Part shown: positions 1 through 8,820 of the stretch, piece after piece
How positions within the stretch are numbered: the stretch's first letter is position 1
How the letters are laid out: each line of letters begins with the position of its first letter
Assembly (NCBI RefSeq): GCF_001487145.1
Contig: NZ_LN913016.1
Span: 992,001-1,056,000 of the forward strand
Direction of reading: 5' to 3'
Source: Anaerococcus rubeinfantis
GTDB lineage: Bacteria; Bacillota; Clostridia; Tissierellales; Peptoniphilaceae
Length of the DNA: 64,000 nucleotides
Notes under the pieces: model-generated
The model's input: only the letters and a program-made list of their open reading frames with translations
Told to the model about the DNA's origin: nothing
The model's database searches: none
Made by a program: the position numbers and the translations under genes

Positions 1-243
1 ATAATCATGTGACAAATCATCATCTATTTTGTTTATTTCTTCAGATTTTTCAATTAACCTATCTTCATCATCAAAAACTACATTATAAACAGATTCCAGA
101 TAGTATATGGCCTTTTTTCTATCATATAGGTTTTTATTTAAATCATTATTATTTTTTCCTTGTTCATAAATAAAAGCGAGGCTTATAGACAAAAGAGTTA
201 GTATTATTAAAACATAAATTGATAAAAATCCTCTTTTTTTCAT
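1..243 (-). CDS. Minor pilin-like membrane protein (3' end missing)
   Basis: Partial gene running off the left edge; only the first 81 codons are visible. It starts with a short basic leader (MKKRGF) followed by one hydrophobic helix (about residues 7-26) and a charged, soluble stretch. It lacks the full FTLIE pilin motif, so it may be a PilX/GspK-type minor pilin or another helper. Its ATG overlaps the TGA of the upstream pilin (ATGA overlap), so it is translationally coupled to the pilus operon. Function is inferred from context. Confidence 0.6.
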   Translation of the reverse strand, partial: MKKRGFLSIYVLIILTLLSISLAFIYEQGKNNNDLNKNLYDRKKAIYYLESVYNVVFDDEDRLIEKSEEINKIDDDLSHDY

Positions 244-710
244 TCAAGCCTCCTGATATAGGTTCTATATTTTGAATTTCCTTCATTTTCATAAAAATCA
301 ACACTTACATAAAATGAATCCTCATCTTTATCATAGGAAATATTTGAATTTTTGCAATATCCAATAGGAATTTTTGTCTCTTTTTCGCTTATTGAATTTA
401 TATTATTAATGTAGACGTATAAATTCTTTCCTATTTGCTCAAACCTATAAGTAGATTTATTTTTCCCGTCTTTTATTAAAATTTTAAAATCATTTTCATT
501 TTTGTAATCTATGATTTCGTCTGCCCTTCTGATTACATTTTCTATATACAAAATACAATTTGTTGAATTTTTATAATCAATTTCTTCATCATAAGTTTTT
601 TTGCTTATTAGAAAATTTGTCTTAACTATATTATTTATCAAAAGAACTAGAAGAGATGAAATAGCAAGAGCACATAGTAATTCTATTAAAGTGAATCCTC
701 TTTTTTTCAT
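240..710 (-). CDS. Type IV minor pilin/pseudopilin
   Basis: Protein of 156 residues with a class III signal: a short basic leader, then GFTLIELL with Glu at position 5 of the mature form. The single hydrophobic helix (about residues 6-28) is both membrane anchor and assembly stem. The rest is a polar domain without cysteines that would make a disulfide loop. It overlaps the neighbouring pilin genes by 4 bp on each side, so it belongs to the leftward pilus operon and should be cut by the peptidase encoded at 1426-2121. It is a minor subunit by position; its exact class is not assignable. Confidence 0.85.
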   Translation of the reverse strand: MKKRGFTLIELLCALAISSLLVLLINNIVKTNFLISKKTYDEEIDYKNSTNCILYIENVIRRADEIIDYKNENDFKILIKDGKNKSTYRFEQIGKNLYVYINNINSISEKETKIPIGYCKNSNISYDKDEDSFYVSVDFYENEGNSKYRTYIRRLE

Positions 711-1018
711 TTTTTTACCACCACATCTAAGACATAGTTACTAGATTTAACTTCTATATATTTTAAATTTTTATTATAAGGTTTGACTTTTGTATGTATT
801 TCAACTCCATCTTCTATATCTTCATAATCTCCAATTTTTCTTTTTTTAGATTTTTCTAAAACTTCCTGCATGGTAAAAAGAACTTTTGAATTGTTTTTTA
901 TTTTTAGAGAATTTTTATAAACTGAAAAAAGTGATGGAAGAAGGAAAATTGTAATTAAACTTATAAGAAAAAGACCTATTATTGTTTCAATTAAGGTGAA
1001 GCCTTTGTTTTTATTCAT
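707..1018 (-). CDS. Type IV minor pilin/pseudopilin
   Basis: Small 103-residue protein with the prepilin cleavage motif GFTLIETIIG near residue 6 and one hydrophobic N-terminal helix. The C-terminal domain is only about 70 residues, which fits a minor pilin of the GspI/PilV class rather than a major subunit. It overlaps the genes before and after it by a few bases, indicating one polycistronic message. Confidence 0.8.
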   Translation of the reverse strand: MNKNKGFTLIETIIGLFLISLITIFLLPSLFSVYKNSLKIKNNSKVLFTMQEVLEKSKKRKIGDYEDIEDGVEIHTKVKPYNKNLKYIEVKSSNYVLDVVVKK

Positions 1019-1418
1019 TTCTAATCCTTCCAGCTATTGGCGCTACAATTATTGAATATTCATTATTTTTAGAGGTAAAATATATTTTACTTGCTCCCCT
1101 TACACTCCCTGTAGGCCTAAATACAAAAATATTATCTACATTTGCTTTTACATGTTTAAAGTAAACTTCTTTAACAAATTTATTATCGTCTTCTCTTCTT
1201 ATCTGATAAGAATCTTTTAAAATTTCTATTTCATAGGAAAAACCTGTAACCAGGGATTTTTCTCTACAATAATTTATATCAGCCTGTAAATTTTCCATCT
1301 CTTTTCTTTCTTGAAGTTTTGGAATTACACCTGATTTTATTAAAATTATGCTAGAAATCAAAGAAATTATGGCAAGACTTACTATTAATTCAATTAAGGT
1401 AAAGGCTCTTTTTTTCAT
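1011..1418 (-). CDS. Type IV pseudopilin, GspH/FimT-like
   Basis: Protein of about 135 residues with the motif AFTLIELIVSLAIIS after a short lysine-arginine leader. The ATG at 1418 is preferred over an in-frame GTG six bases upstream because a GAGGTG ribosome binding site sits in front of it. The C-terminal half contains FRPTGSVRGASKIYF, resembling the FxxxG.. segment of GspH/FimT pseudopilins. It lies just downstream of the prepilin peptidase gene and is probably a pilus-tip or priming subunit. Confidence 0.8.
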   Translation of the reverse strand: MKKRAFTLIELIVSLAIISLISSIILIKSGVIPKLQERKEMENLQADINYCREKSLVTGFSYEIEILKDSYQIRREDDNKFVKEVYFKHVKANVDNIFVFRPTGSVRGASKIYFTSKNNEYSIIVAPIAGRIRNE

Positions 1419-1425
1419 AATCACC

Positions 1426-2121
1426 TCAAAATAAAGCTATGATATAGGCTAGGAAAATATAAATACAAAATGGAATTTTGATTTTTGTTGACCTTTTTTT
1501 AATGGCAATAATTATAGCAAAAATTCCACCAAGCCAAATTGATCCTAAAATTATATATATAATTTTCTCATTTCTTAAAAATAAAAATAAGGCTAAATAG
1601 AAAAAATAATCTCCATCTCCTATATTTTTTCTTGATATATAATAAATTAAAATATAGATTAAGGTAAAAATCCCTAATATTTTTATAAATTCTATATCAA
1701 TTTTTAAATAAATAATTCTATATAAAAGTCCTACAAATCCAAGTATATAGACATAAATCATATAAATATCCATACTTTTTAGATCTATCATGGCTATTAC
1801 AAATGAAATCATCAAGGAAAAAAATATAAATATTCCTTCAATAAAATTCCTATCTTTCATTGCAAATATAAATAAAAGACCCCCTATTATTTCATAAAAA
1901 ATATATGAAAGTGGGATCTTTTCATTACAAAACCTGCACCTTCCTTTTAAATTTATATAAGAAATAATCGGTATAAGGTCTCTTTTTAAAATTTTTTTCT
2001 GACAATTTGTACAGTGACTTGGAGGATATGCAATATTTTCTCCCCTAAGACTTCTTTCAACCAACAAATGAGCAAAAGATCCAAAGATTGATCCTAGGAA
2101 AAAATAAATAATAAAAATCAT
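1426..2121 (-). CDS. pilD: Prepilin peptidase (type IV leader peptidase)
   Basis: Polytopic membrane aspartyl protease of 231 residues that removes the leader of type IV prepilins and N-methylates the new N-terminus. The N-terminal methylase part has two zinc-binding CxxC pairs (Cys37/40 and Cys62/65). The two expected catalytic aspartates are visible: Asp113 in the MIDLKSMDIY segment and Asp171 in GDGD, the family's GxGD motif. Length matches the family. It overlaps the major pilin gene by 4 bp and sits among its own substrates. Confidence 0.93.
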   Translation of the reverse strand: MIFIIYFFLGSIFGSFAHLLVERSLRGENIAYPPSHCTNCQKKILKRDLIPIISYINLKGRCRFCNEKIPLSYIFYEIIGGLLFIFAMKDRNFIEGIFIFFSLMISFVIAMIDLKSMDIYMIYVYILGFVGLLYRIIYLKIDIEFIKILGIFTLIYILIYYISRKNIGDGDYFFYLALFLFLRNEKIIYIILGSIWLGGIFAIIIAIKKRSTKIKIPFCIYIFLAYIIALF

Positions 2122-2492
2122 TTGAATTCCATTTTATCAGGTTTTACTGTAATAGTTGATGTTTTAGGATTAATTGTTACAGTATAAGTTTGATCCTTTA
2201 TTTCATCATCTAAACCTTTTGGAATTTCAGGCCATTTTTCTACATAATTAAGTGAATCGTCATTTTCTTTACCTTCCCATGTTACAGATGTATCATTTGA
2301 ATTTAATTCATTTAATTTTACGCTCGCAGCAGTTTTTAGCATGGATACATTTGCATTATGAGCAGTAATTGCTGCTTGTTTTTTTGTTTGTTTATATTTT
2401 GGTATCGCAATAGCCGCAAGCATAGCGATAATTGCAATTACTATTATTAATTCTATTAAGGTAAATCCATTTTTTCTATTTATTTTTAACAT
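2118..2492 (-). CDS. pilA: Type IV major pilin
   Basis: Protein of 124 residues with a canonical prepilin signal: a basic leader, Gly, then FTLIELIIVIAIIAMLAAIAIP, followed by the KYKQTKKQAA stretch typical of Gram-positive pilins. The globular domain is short and ends in a strand-rich TYTVTINPKTSTITVKP segment. A strong AAGGAGG site precedes the ATG. It is the first pilin after pilC, and its sequence is the most pilin-like of the set, so it is called the major subunit by inference. Confidence 0.88.
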   Translation of the reverse strand: MLKINRKNGFTLIELIIVIAIIAMLAAIAIPKYKQTKKQAAITAHNANVSMLKTAASVKLNELNSNDTSVTWEGKENDDSLNYVEKWPEIPKGLDDEIKDQTYTVTINPKTSTITVKPDKMEFK

Positions 2493-2501
2493 AAATCCTC
2501 C

Positions 2502-3599
2502 TTAAAAATTAATGGTATTAACTGTATCAAACATAGGTATGGCTACTGAAAAAACTACAAATCCTACAATAAAAGCCATAAAAATAATCAAAAATGGTTC
2601 AAACAGACTTGAAATTCTTTTTAGTCTATAAATATATTCATTTGCATAATAGGCTGAGGCTTTTTCTAAAGATTTTGCCATATCTCCACTATCTTCTCCA
2701 ACTTTAATCATGGCAATAAACAACTTTGTAAAAACATTTTCCTTTTCCATAGACTTTGACAAATTATTTCCGAGTTTTAAACTATTTTCAACATTTGATA
2801 AAATTTCTTTTAAATATAAATTTTTGAATGATTTTTTTATAATATTAATACTTTCAATAATATCAACATCACCAATTCTTAGTATGTATAAAAGTGAGCT
2901 TATTTGATATTCTATATTTAAAATCCTAAATTTTCTGAAAATAAAGCTTTTAAAGAAAAATTTATCAATTCTATACTTGTACTCTTCTTTTTGTCTTAAT
3001 ATGTAAAAAATAATGATTGCAAATAGAAATCCAAGCAAAATATTTATTCCATTTTTATTGAAAAAATTTCCTAAAGTCAGAAGAATTTTGGTTGATACTG
3101 GCAAGTTCTTAGAACTGTCATCAAAAACTTCTATAAAAGTTGGCATGACTTTAGTTAAAATAGTTATTACAACTCCAATAGTCACACAAAGCAAAATTAT
3201 TGGATAAATCAAGGCTTCTGTAATTTTATTTTTATTTTTACTTTCTTCGGTCATATAGGTTGACAACTCATCGAGTATTTTTGATAGATTACCACTTACA
3301 TCTCCACTTTTAATAAAGGATGTTAAAATTGGACCAAAAGATTTCTCTTCTTTATAAAAAGCCTGATAGGGCTCGTCCCCACTTTTTAAGCTCAAAGATA
3401 CATTGACCAAAGCCTTGTTTAGTTTTTTATCAAGTCTTTGGTCAATTATAATTTTTAAACTATCGTATAAGGATACAGATGAGTCGGTAAGTAAGCTTAG
3501 TTGCTTTAAAAACAAGGATAAAATATTTGAATTTATCCTAACTTTTCCTATATCCTTATTTAAAATAGCTTTTAGCTTATCAAATTTTATTTTATTCAA
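2502..3599 (-). CDS. pilC: Type IV pilus inner membrane platform protein PilC
   Basis: Protein of 365 residues with two tandem T2SS-F domains, each containing the characteristic G(D/E)xSG pattern (KSGDVSGNL in the first, KVGEDSGDM in the second). Membrane helices lie near residues 125-150, 185-203 and 330-355. It is the platform that transmits ATPase motion to the growing pilus. It starts at TTG directly after the frr stop codon with no spacer; no better start is in frame nearby. The usual upstream pilB ATPase is absent, so the motor must be encoded elsewhere if the pilus works. Confidence 0.9.
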   Translation of the reverse strand: MNKIKFDKLKAILNKDIGKVRINSNILSLFLKQLSLLTDSSVSLYDSLKIIIDQRLDKKLNKALVNVSLSLKSGDEPYQAFYKEEKSFGPILTSFIKSGDVSGNLSKILDELSTYMTEESKNKNKITEALIYPIILLCVTIGVVITILTKVMPTFIEVFDDSSKNLPVSTKILLTLGNFFNKNGINILLGFLFAIIIFYILRQKEEYKYRIDKFFFKSFIFRKFRILNIEYQISSLLYILRIGDVDIIESINIIKKSFKNLYLKEILSNVENSLKLGNNLSKSMEKENVFTKLFIAMIKVGEDSGDMAKSLEKASAYYANEYIYRLKRISSLFEPFLIIFMAFIVGFVVFSVAIPMFDTVNTINF

Positions 3600-4157
3600 T
3601 TAAACTTCGAGTAATTCCTTATTTTTATTTTCGACAGTTTTCTCAATTTGATCTATATATTTTTTTGTAATTTTTTGAATGTCATCTTCAATTGAAAATA
3701 AATCATCTTCTGTTAAATCTGCTGCTTTTTCAGCTTTTTTTGCCTTATCAAGGCTTTCTCTTCTTATATTTCTAATTTGAATTTTGCTATCTTCAGAATA
3801 TTCAGAAACTTGTTTTGTTAATTGTTTTCTTCTTTCTTCTGTCAATGCTGGGAATGGAAGTCTTATAACTTCGCCATCATTTTGTGGATTAATTCCAATA
3901 TCTGATTTATTTATCGCTTTTTCGATCTCTTTTATATTTGATTTGTCCCAAGGTTTTATTACCAAAAGTCTTGGTTCTGGTGTAGATATGGTTGCAGCTT
4001 GGTTAATTTGTGTTTGACTTCCATAATATGAAAATGTAAGTCCATCTAATATTGAATCATTTGCTCTTCCTGCTCTTATTTTAGAAATTCTAATTTCAAA
4101 TGATTCACAAGCTTTTTTCATCAAAGCTTCTGTATCTTTAATAATATTATCGTACAT
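3600..4157 (-). CDS. frr: Ribosome recycling factor
   Basis: Releases ribosomes from mRNA after termination, together with EF-G. The 185-residue length, the three-helix-bundle pattern and motifs such as [15 protein letters not shown] and [12 protein letters not shown] are diagnostic. The ATG at 4157 has AAAGGAG in front of it. It overlaps the 3' end of pyrH by about 11 bp, the common bacterial pyrH-frr pairing. Its stop abuts the TTG start of pilC, so pilus genes appear to be read through from this translation operon. Confidence 0.97.
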   Translation of the reverse strand: MYDNIIKDTEALMKKACESFEIRISKIRAGRANDSILDGLTFSYYGSQTQINQAATISTPEPRLLVIKPWDKSNIKEIEKAINKSDIGINPQNDGEVIRLPFPALTEERRKQLTKQVSEYSEDSKIQIRNIRRESLDKAKKAEKAADLTEDDLFSIEDDIQKITKKYIDQIEKTVENKNKELLEV

Positions 4158-4869
4158 CAAAATTCTCCTTTACAATTGTTCCTATTTCTTTTCCTTCAAC
4201 TATTTTAACTAAATTTTCAGGATTATCTATTCCAAAAGCAAGTATTGGCATATCGTTATCCATACACAAACTTGTTGCAGTGGAATCCATAATCTTTAAT
4301 CTTTTTTGTAAAATTTCACTATAGGTTAATTTTTCATATTTTACGGCATCCTCAAATTGATTTGGATCTTTATCATAAATTCCATCAGTTCCTTTTTTCC
4401 CTAATAAAATCATATCCGCATCAATTTCTAAAGCCCTAAGAGATGCTGTTGTGTCAGTTGAGAAATATGGAAGACCAGTTCCTGCTGCAAAAATTACAAT
4501 TCTTCCTTTTTCAAGATGCCTTACAGCCCTTCTTCTAATATAAGGTTCTGCAACTTCTTGCATATTAATTGCAGTCATTAGTCTTGTTTCAAGTCCCATT
4601 TTTTCAAGAGTATCTTGAACCCTAAGACCATTCATAACGGTTCCAAGCATACCAATCGTATCACTTGTTGCGCGTTCAATATGTTGACCACTTCTTCCTC
4701 TCCAGAAATTTCCACCGCCAACAACTATGGCAATTTCAAGTCCCTTGTCTCTTGCTTTTTTTATATTTTCGCAAATAAGATCAATGGTGTCATCATCAAA
4801 ACCAAATCCCTTATCTTTTGCAAGTGCTTCTCCACTTAATTTTAAAACTACTCTTTTTATATCTCGCAA
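4147..4869 (-). CDS. pyrH: Uridylate kinase
   Basis: Phosphorylates UMP to UDP in pyrimidine nucleotide synthesis; cytoplasmic hexamer. The 240-residue protein shows the amino-acid-kinase fold signature: KLSGEAL at the N-terminus, [10 protein letters not shown], and [20 protein letters not shown]. The start is TTG at 4869, eight bases behind a perfect AGGAGG. A TATAAT box lies about 25 bp further upstream. Heads the leftward pyrH-frr-pilus transcript. Confidence 0.97.
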   Translation of the reverse strand: MRDIKRVVLKLSGEALAKDKGFGFDDDTIDLICENIKKARDKGLEIAIVVGGGNFWRGRSGQHIERATSDTIGMLGTVMNGLRVQDTLEKMGLETRLMTAINMQEVAEPYIRRRAVRHLEKGRIVIFAAGTGLPYFSTDTTASLRALEIDADMILLGKKGTDGIYDKDPNQFEDAVKYEKLTYSEILQKRLKIMDSTATSLCMDNDMPILAFGIDNPENLVKIVEGKEIGTIVKENFDVR

Positions 4870-5002
4870 AACTTTTCCTCCTATTAGTAAAATTATATAC
4901 TATTTTTAAATATTGATAAAGTTCTAGATAATTAAATTTTGTTAAATAGTTTACTATAGTTATAGATACCCAAATCTAGACAAATGAATCCAAATTAAAA
5001 TT

Positions 5003-6124
5003 TCAATTTTTACTTGATCTTTTAAAAAATAAAAATTTATCTAATATCAAACTTATCAAGAAAAAAATCACAGCAAATCCTACAAGTATAAAGATATTTT
5101 CTAAAAATATTTCTTTTGTAAAATTATTTGCTATCATATTATTATTTGCTACATAATAAAAGCTTGGAAATATTCGTCCTAATAAGAGAGCATTTTTACT
5201 TAAAATCTCTTGAGGAACAAAAACTCCTGTTAAAAACGATGAACCAAGGGAAAAAATATTCATCACAGCCATCATAATATTGCTATTATTTATTAATTTA
5301 GATATAAACAGAGCAAGACTAACTGTAGATAGGGCAAAGACCAAAGAATTTATCATTAAATACATTATTCTATTTGATAAGTCTATTTTTCTATTTAAAA
5401 TGAAAAAAGCTAGCATATAAAGAAGCCACGAAAAAAATGCAAAAGAAATATTTGCCAAAAGTATTTGAAAATTTATTTTCGTCTTACTCATAGGAGAAAT
5501 CATATTTCTTTGTTTAATATTTTTATTTTTATATGTTAGGCTTACTAAGGATACTACCAAAATTATTTGACTTAAAAATACGTAGGATAAAAAATTAAAG
5601 AAAAACAAAATATTTTCTTGCAATACTGGTCCCTTATTTTTTCTTAAGGAAATTTTTACTTTCTTTTGAAAATCTTTTTTCGTATTTTTTATTGCATCTT
5701 TCGTAGTAAAACCTGCTTTTTCATAGGCTGAAATTTGATTTAAATATAAATTTACTGATTCTTTTACATATTGATAATACTTAGCACTTTGACTCTTTTT
5801 TATCTCAACCTTTCTTTCTTTATTAAAATTTTCTGGAATTTTTATATAAGCTGTTACTATTCCATAAAATAAATTATCGTCAATATTTTTTCCTTTAAGA
5901 TCAACGATTTTATTTTCTTTTTCCATATAGGTAATAAAAGATTTTGATAAATCACTTTGGCATAAGTCTTCTATATAAATTTTTGCCTTTTCTTTTTTAT
6001 AAACATTGGTATTGGTATTAGTAGAATTAGAAAATATAAGTAAGGACATGAAAATTATTGTATATAAGGCTATAGCCTTAGTATGGCCTCTTATTATTTT
6101 AAAATAATTTTTAAATACTGTCAT
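5003..6124 (-). CDS. ABC-2 type transporter permease
   Basis: Membrane protein of 373 residues: one N-terminal helix (about 17-32), a large extracytoplasmic domain, then five or six C-terminal helices with the pattern of ABC-2 export permeases, including FLTGVFVPQEIL. It pairs with the permease at 6111-7196 (14-bp overlap) and the ATPase at 7198-8136 as a heterodimeric exporter. Substrate unknown; drug, lipid or peptide export are all possible. Confidence 0.85.
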   Translation of the reverse strand: MTVFKNYFKIIRGHTKAIALYTIIFMSLLIFSNSTNTNTNVYKKEKAKIYIEDLCQSDLSKSFITYMEKENKIVDLKGKNIDDNLFYGIVTAYIKIPENFNKERKVEIKKSQSAKYYQYVKESVNLYLNQISAYEKAGFTTKDAIKNTKKDFQKKVKISLRKNKGPVLQENILFFFNFLSYVFLSQIILVVSLVSLTYKNKNIKQRNMISPMSKTKINFQILLANISFAFFSWLLYMLAFFILNRKIDLSNRIMYLMINSLVFALSTVSLALFISKLINNSNIMMAVMNIFSLGSSFLTGVFVPQEILSKNALLLGRIFPSFYYVANNNMIANNFTKEIFLENIFILVGFAVIFFLISLILDKFLFFKRSSKN

Positions 6125-7196
6125 ATTGCCTACCCCTTGTTAACAAATAAGAAATTAATCCAAATAGCAAAGTTAAAAATAATAAATATCTAAAATTTTC
6201 CCAATACCTGTCCAAAGTATCATAATAATAAAGACTGTAAATCCCATCATTAATTAAAGATGCTGGGTTAAGTTTGTTTATTATTGGATAATTTTCTTGA
6301 ACCATTATTTTCACGTCCGAATTCATCATTCCAGCAAAATATGAAAATACCATACTTATAGCTATTCCTATACCATTTTTAACTTCTATGCTCGATTTAT
6401 TTGATAAAGCAATCAAAGCACCAAACAAAACACCAAATAAACTAGCAAGTCCAATAAGAAAAATTAATGGAATAAGCTTACTAGAAAAATCTATTTTATA
6501 AATTTTATTAAAAAATAAAATTGTAAATAAAACTATAGAAAAATTTATTATAAATCCAGCTAAAATTGAAGCTAAAAAACTTACGGATTTTTTTATAGGA
6601 GCTATTGCATTTCTTTTTGCAAGGCTTGATAGGTTTGCCTCATACCTATAAATAATCAAAAGCCCAAAACTAAAACCATACAAGGCCTGCATACCTATTA
6701 GGCAATAGAAAAATGTATTAACAATATCAATATTTTTCTTTGAATTATCTTTTATATGGCTTGAACTTTCAGTCAAAATCTTGGAATTAAAAGTAGGATT
6801 TTTTCTAAAAATTTTTTCTGCCATCATTCCTTTTCTTAAATAAGCATTCATTATGCTTTCTACAATAGATTCATATAGACCAGATTTTTTAAACTCTACT
6901 TTGTCATAATCTTTTATGTAGGCAGTGATTTTTTCATCATCTAGCTTATTTTTATGGCTTATCTTAAATATTTTTTCTTTTTCTAATGTTTTTAAAAAAT
7001 CATCAAAATATTTATCATCTCTCAAATCCTCTTTCACACTAACATTAATAGGCTCAAATTCCATTGAATTTTTTATATTTCCAAGAGCAATATTAAAGAA
7101 AAAGCCCAAGATTAGAGGAAAGATTAAAGACCAAAAAATAAGAGTCCTATCCCTAATCAAAACTTTAAAAGTATTTTTAAAACTGTGCAAGAACAT
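6111..7196 (-). CDS. ABC-2 type transporter permease
   Basis: Membrane protein of 361 residues with the ABC-2 layout: an N-terminal helix starting in FWSLIFPLILGFFF, an external domain of roughly 140 residues, then a C-terminal bundle of helices with FSYFAGMMNSD. It follows the ATPase gene after one base and overlaps the second permease, so the three make one operon. It is the other half of the predicted heterodimeric exporter; substrate not deducible. Confidence 0.85.
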   Translation of the reverse strand: MFLHSFKNTFKVLIRDRTLIFWSLIFPLILGFFFNIALGNIKNSMEFEPINVSVKEDLRDDKYFDDFLKTLEKEKIFKISHKNKLDDEKITAYIKDYDKVEFKKSGLYESIVESIMNAYLRKGMMAEKIFRKNPTFNSKILTESSSHIKDNSKKNIDIVNTFFYCLIGMQALYGFSFGLLIIYRYEANLSSLAKRNAIAPIKKSVSFLASILAGFIINFSIVLFTILFFNKIYKIDFSSKLIPLIFLIGLASLFGVLFGALIALSNKSSIEVKNGIGIAISMVFSYFAGMMNSDVKIMVQENYPIINKLNPASLINDGIYSLYYYDTLDRYWENFRYLLFLTLLFGLISYLLTRGRQYDSI

Positions 7197-7197
7197 A

Positions 7198-8136
7198 TTA
7201 ATCCCTCAATTCTTTTCCAGTCAATTCGAGAAAAACATCGTTTAAACTAGGTCTGCTTGAGCTTAGGTGGTCGTATTTTATTTCAAATGAATTTAAGATA
7301 TCAACAAGATTTAGGATATTTGAATCTTTTGAAAAACTTAATTTGCAATTTCTCCCATTTATAGAAAAATCAATCAAAGAGTCCATAGATTTTATTTTTT
7401 CTATCAAATCATTTGACAAATCATCAGATTCAAAAGAAATTTTTTCCTTTAAATTAATGATATCTTTTAAACTCTCAGCATCACCTTTTGCTATTATTTT
7501 CCCCTTATCAAGAATAACAATATAATCACAGAGACTTTCAACCTCATCCATATAATGAGAAGTGTAGATAATGCTTGCTCCTTCTTTGTTTAATTTTTTT
7601 ATTCCTTCCAAAATATTATTTCTAGATTGAGGATCAACTGCAACAGTAGGCTCATCAAAAATAATTAAATCAGGTTTGTGAGAAATTCCACAAGCTATAT
7701 TTAGCCTTCTTAATAATCCACCAGATAGTTGTTTAGGCTTAAATTTAACAAAATCACCAAGACCAACAAGATCTATTGTATTTTTCACGAGAATTTTTCT
7801 TTTATTTTTATCTTTTATGTATAAAGCACAAAAATAATCAATATTTTCATAAACACTTAGCTCATCATAAACACCAACATCTTGAAAAACAACACCAATT
7901 TTTTTCTTAATTTCAAAAGAATCAGGAGTCATTTCTTCGCCAAAAATTTTAATAGATCCCCCATTATTGCTAAGTAAAGAAAGAATACAAGAAATAGTAG
8001 TAGATTTTCCAGATCCATTTGGACCCAAAAGCCCCAAAATTTCTCCCTTATACAAATCCAAATCCAAATTATCAACAGCAAGAAAATTTTTGTATCTTTT
8101 AACCAAAGACCTAACTTCAATAACTTTATCAACCAT
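7198..8136 (-). CDS. ABC transporter ATP-binding protein
   Basis: Nucleotide-binding subunit of 312 residues. Walker A GPNGSGKST (about residues 39-47), Q-loop VFQDVGVYDE, signature LSGGLLRRLN, Walker B LIIFDEPT and the switch His in TSHYMDEVE are all intact. The C-terminal 80 residues are the extension typical of ABC-2 (DrrA/CcmA-like) exporters. A good AAGGAG site precedes the ATG. First gene of the exporter operon, reading away from the prophage junction. Confidence 0.93.
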   Translation of the reverse strand: MVDKVIEVRSLVKRYKNFLAVDNLDLDLYKGEILGLLGPNGSGKSTTISCILSLLSNNGGSIKIFGEEMTPDSFEIKKKIGVVFQDVGVYDELSVYENIDYFCALYIKDKNKRKILVKNTIDLVGLGDFVKFKPKQLSGGLLRRLNIACGISHKPDLIIFDEPTVAVDPQSRNNILEGIKKLNKEGASIIYTSHYMDEVESLCDYIVILDKGKIIAKGDAESLKDIINLKEKISFESDDLSNDLIEKIKSMDSLIDFSINGRNCKLSFSKDSNILNLVDILNSFEIKYDHLSSSRPSLNDVFLELTGKELRD

Positions 8137-8218
8137 AATCTTCTCCTTTTAATAATTCTAGCATAGGATAAGTAATAAAATTGTTATAAAAAAGTAAAAA
8201 AATTGTAAAAATGAGCAC

Positions 8219-8244
8219 AAAAAAAGACGTTGTTTCCAACGTCT
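8219..8244 (-). terminator. Terminator displaced from the tRNA operon
   Basis: Stem AGACGTTG/CAACGTCT with a four-base loop, followed on the minus strand by a run of at least six T. It ends 9 bp before the attL core. In the unintegrated chromosome it would lie immediately behind tRNA-Leu, so it is most likely the original terminator of the His-Leu tRNA operon, now separated from it by the prophage. Confidence 0.8.
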
Positions 8245-8252
8245 AAAATTTC

Positions 8253-8271
8253 TTGGTGCGGGATAAAGGAG
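8253..8271. other. attL core (19-bp repeat)
   Basis: TTGGTGCGGGATAAAGGAG is identical to the last 19 bases of tRNA-Leu at 51523-51541; the bases on either side differ. It is the phage-displaced copy of the tRNA 3' end. Confidence 0.93.
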
Positions 8272-8351
8272 AAATATGTTATTTACACAATCACAACGCT
8301 TTTTAACAACTATATATAACTACGTTTTATTTTATAAAACACCATGTACGT

Positions 8352-8370
8352 TGGTAACCTGTTGGTAACC
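8352..8370. promoter_or_regulatory. Putative integrase arm-type sites (attL side)
   Basis: Two GGTAACC boxes 11 bp apart (TGGTAACCTGTTGGTAACC) lie about 80 bp inside the attL core. The same pair with the same spacing occurs inside attR at 51461-51478. The integrase has an arm-binding-type N-terminus, so these are probably its arm sites; binding is inferred. Confidence 0.7.
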
Positions 8371-8470
8371 AAATAATAATTATTTTTTAAAAATCATTTG
8401 ACACTTATAAAAATTATAATATACTAAAAACAGATAAATAAAATTATCATTTTAAAATTTAATTCTTAAA

Positions 8471-8697
8471 CGTTTTGATTGACAACATAAGATGTATTGA
8501 AACACTAAAAATGAAAATAATTATTTGATTAATAACATAAGATGTATTGAAATACTAAAAATTAAAATGTTTCATTGATTAGTAACGTAAGACGTATTGA
8601 AATGTTAAAAAAGAAAAATGTTTCATTGATTATCAACATTTGATGTATTGAAATGTTAAAAATTAAAACGTTTCATTGATTGCTAACATAAGATGTT
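8471..8697. repeat. 50-bp tandem array, 4.5 copies, each with a conserved dyad
   Basis: Units begin at about 8471, 8521, 8571, 8622 and 8672, so the period is 50, 50, 51 and 50 bp. Each contains ACAT-NNN-ATGT (8485-8495, 8535-8545, 8585-8595, 8636-8646, 8686-8696). In the third copy both arms change together to ACGT/ACGT, keeping the palindrome. A second weaker dyad (TGAAAYGTT and AACGTTTCA-like arms) bridges adjacent units. The whole unit is conserved, so this is not a CRISPR array. No ORF. Probably a set of protein-binding sites or a structured RNA. Confidence 0.85.
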
Positions 8698-8707
8698 ACA
8701 AAACAAA

Positions 8708-8739
8708 AGGACTGTCAATTCAGTCCTCTTTTTTTTTTG
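8708..8739. terminator. Strong terminator behind the tandem array
   Basis: Stem AGGACTG/CAGTCCT with a six-base loop and a plus-strand run of ten T. On the minus strand it is followed by TTTTGTTTT, so it can also stop the leftward transcript from 8820-9080. On the plus strand it would end any RNA made across the 50-bp array. Confidence 0.85.
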
Positions 8740-8751
8740 TTTTTATTATTC

Positions 8752-8820
8752 ATAAGCCAAATAAGTTTTTGTTCTTTTACATAAGCCAAATTGTGATAAG
8801 CCAAATCTCATAAGCCAAAT
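8752..8820. repeat. Four copies of ATAAGCCAAAT
   Basis: Exact copies at 8752-8762, 8781-8791, 8796-8806 and 8810-8820. Related copies (ATAAGCCAAT) occur at 9260-9269, 9287-9296 and 9896-9905, giving seven in 1.2 kb. The last one here abuts the stop codon of the leftward ORF. Function unknown. Confidence 0.85.

Noticed and set aside
8471-8697. Possible CRISPR array in the 50-bp repeats
   Set aside because: The entire unit is similar from copy to copy with no variable spacers, and no cas genes are in the window.
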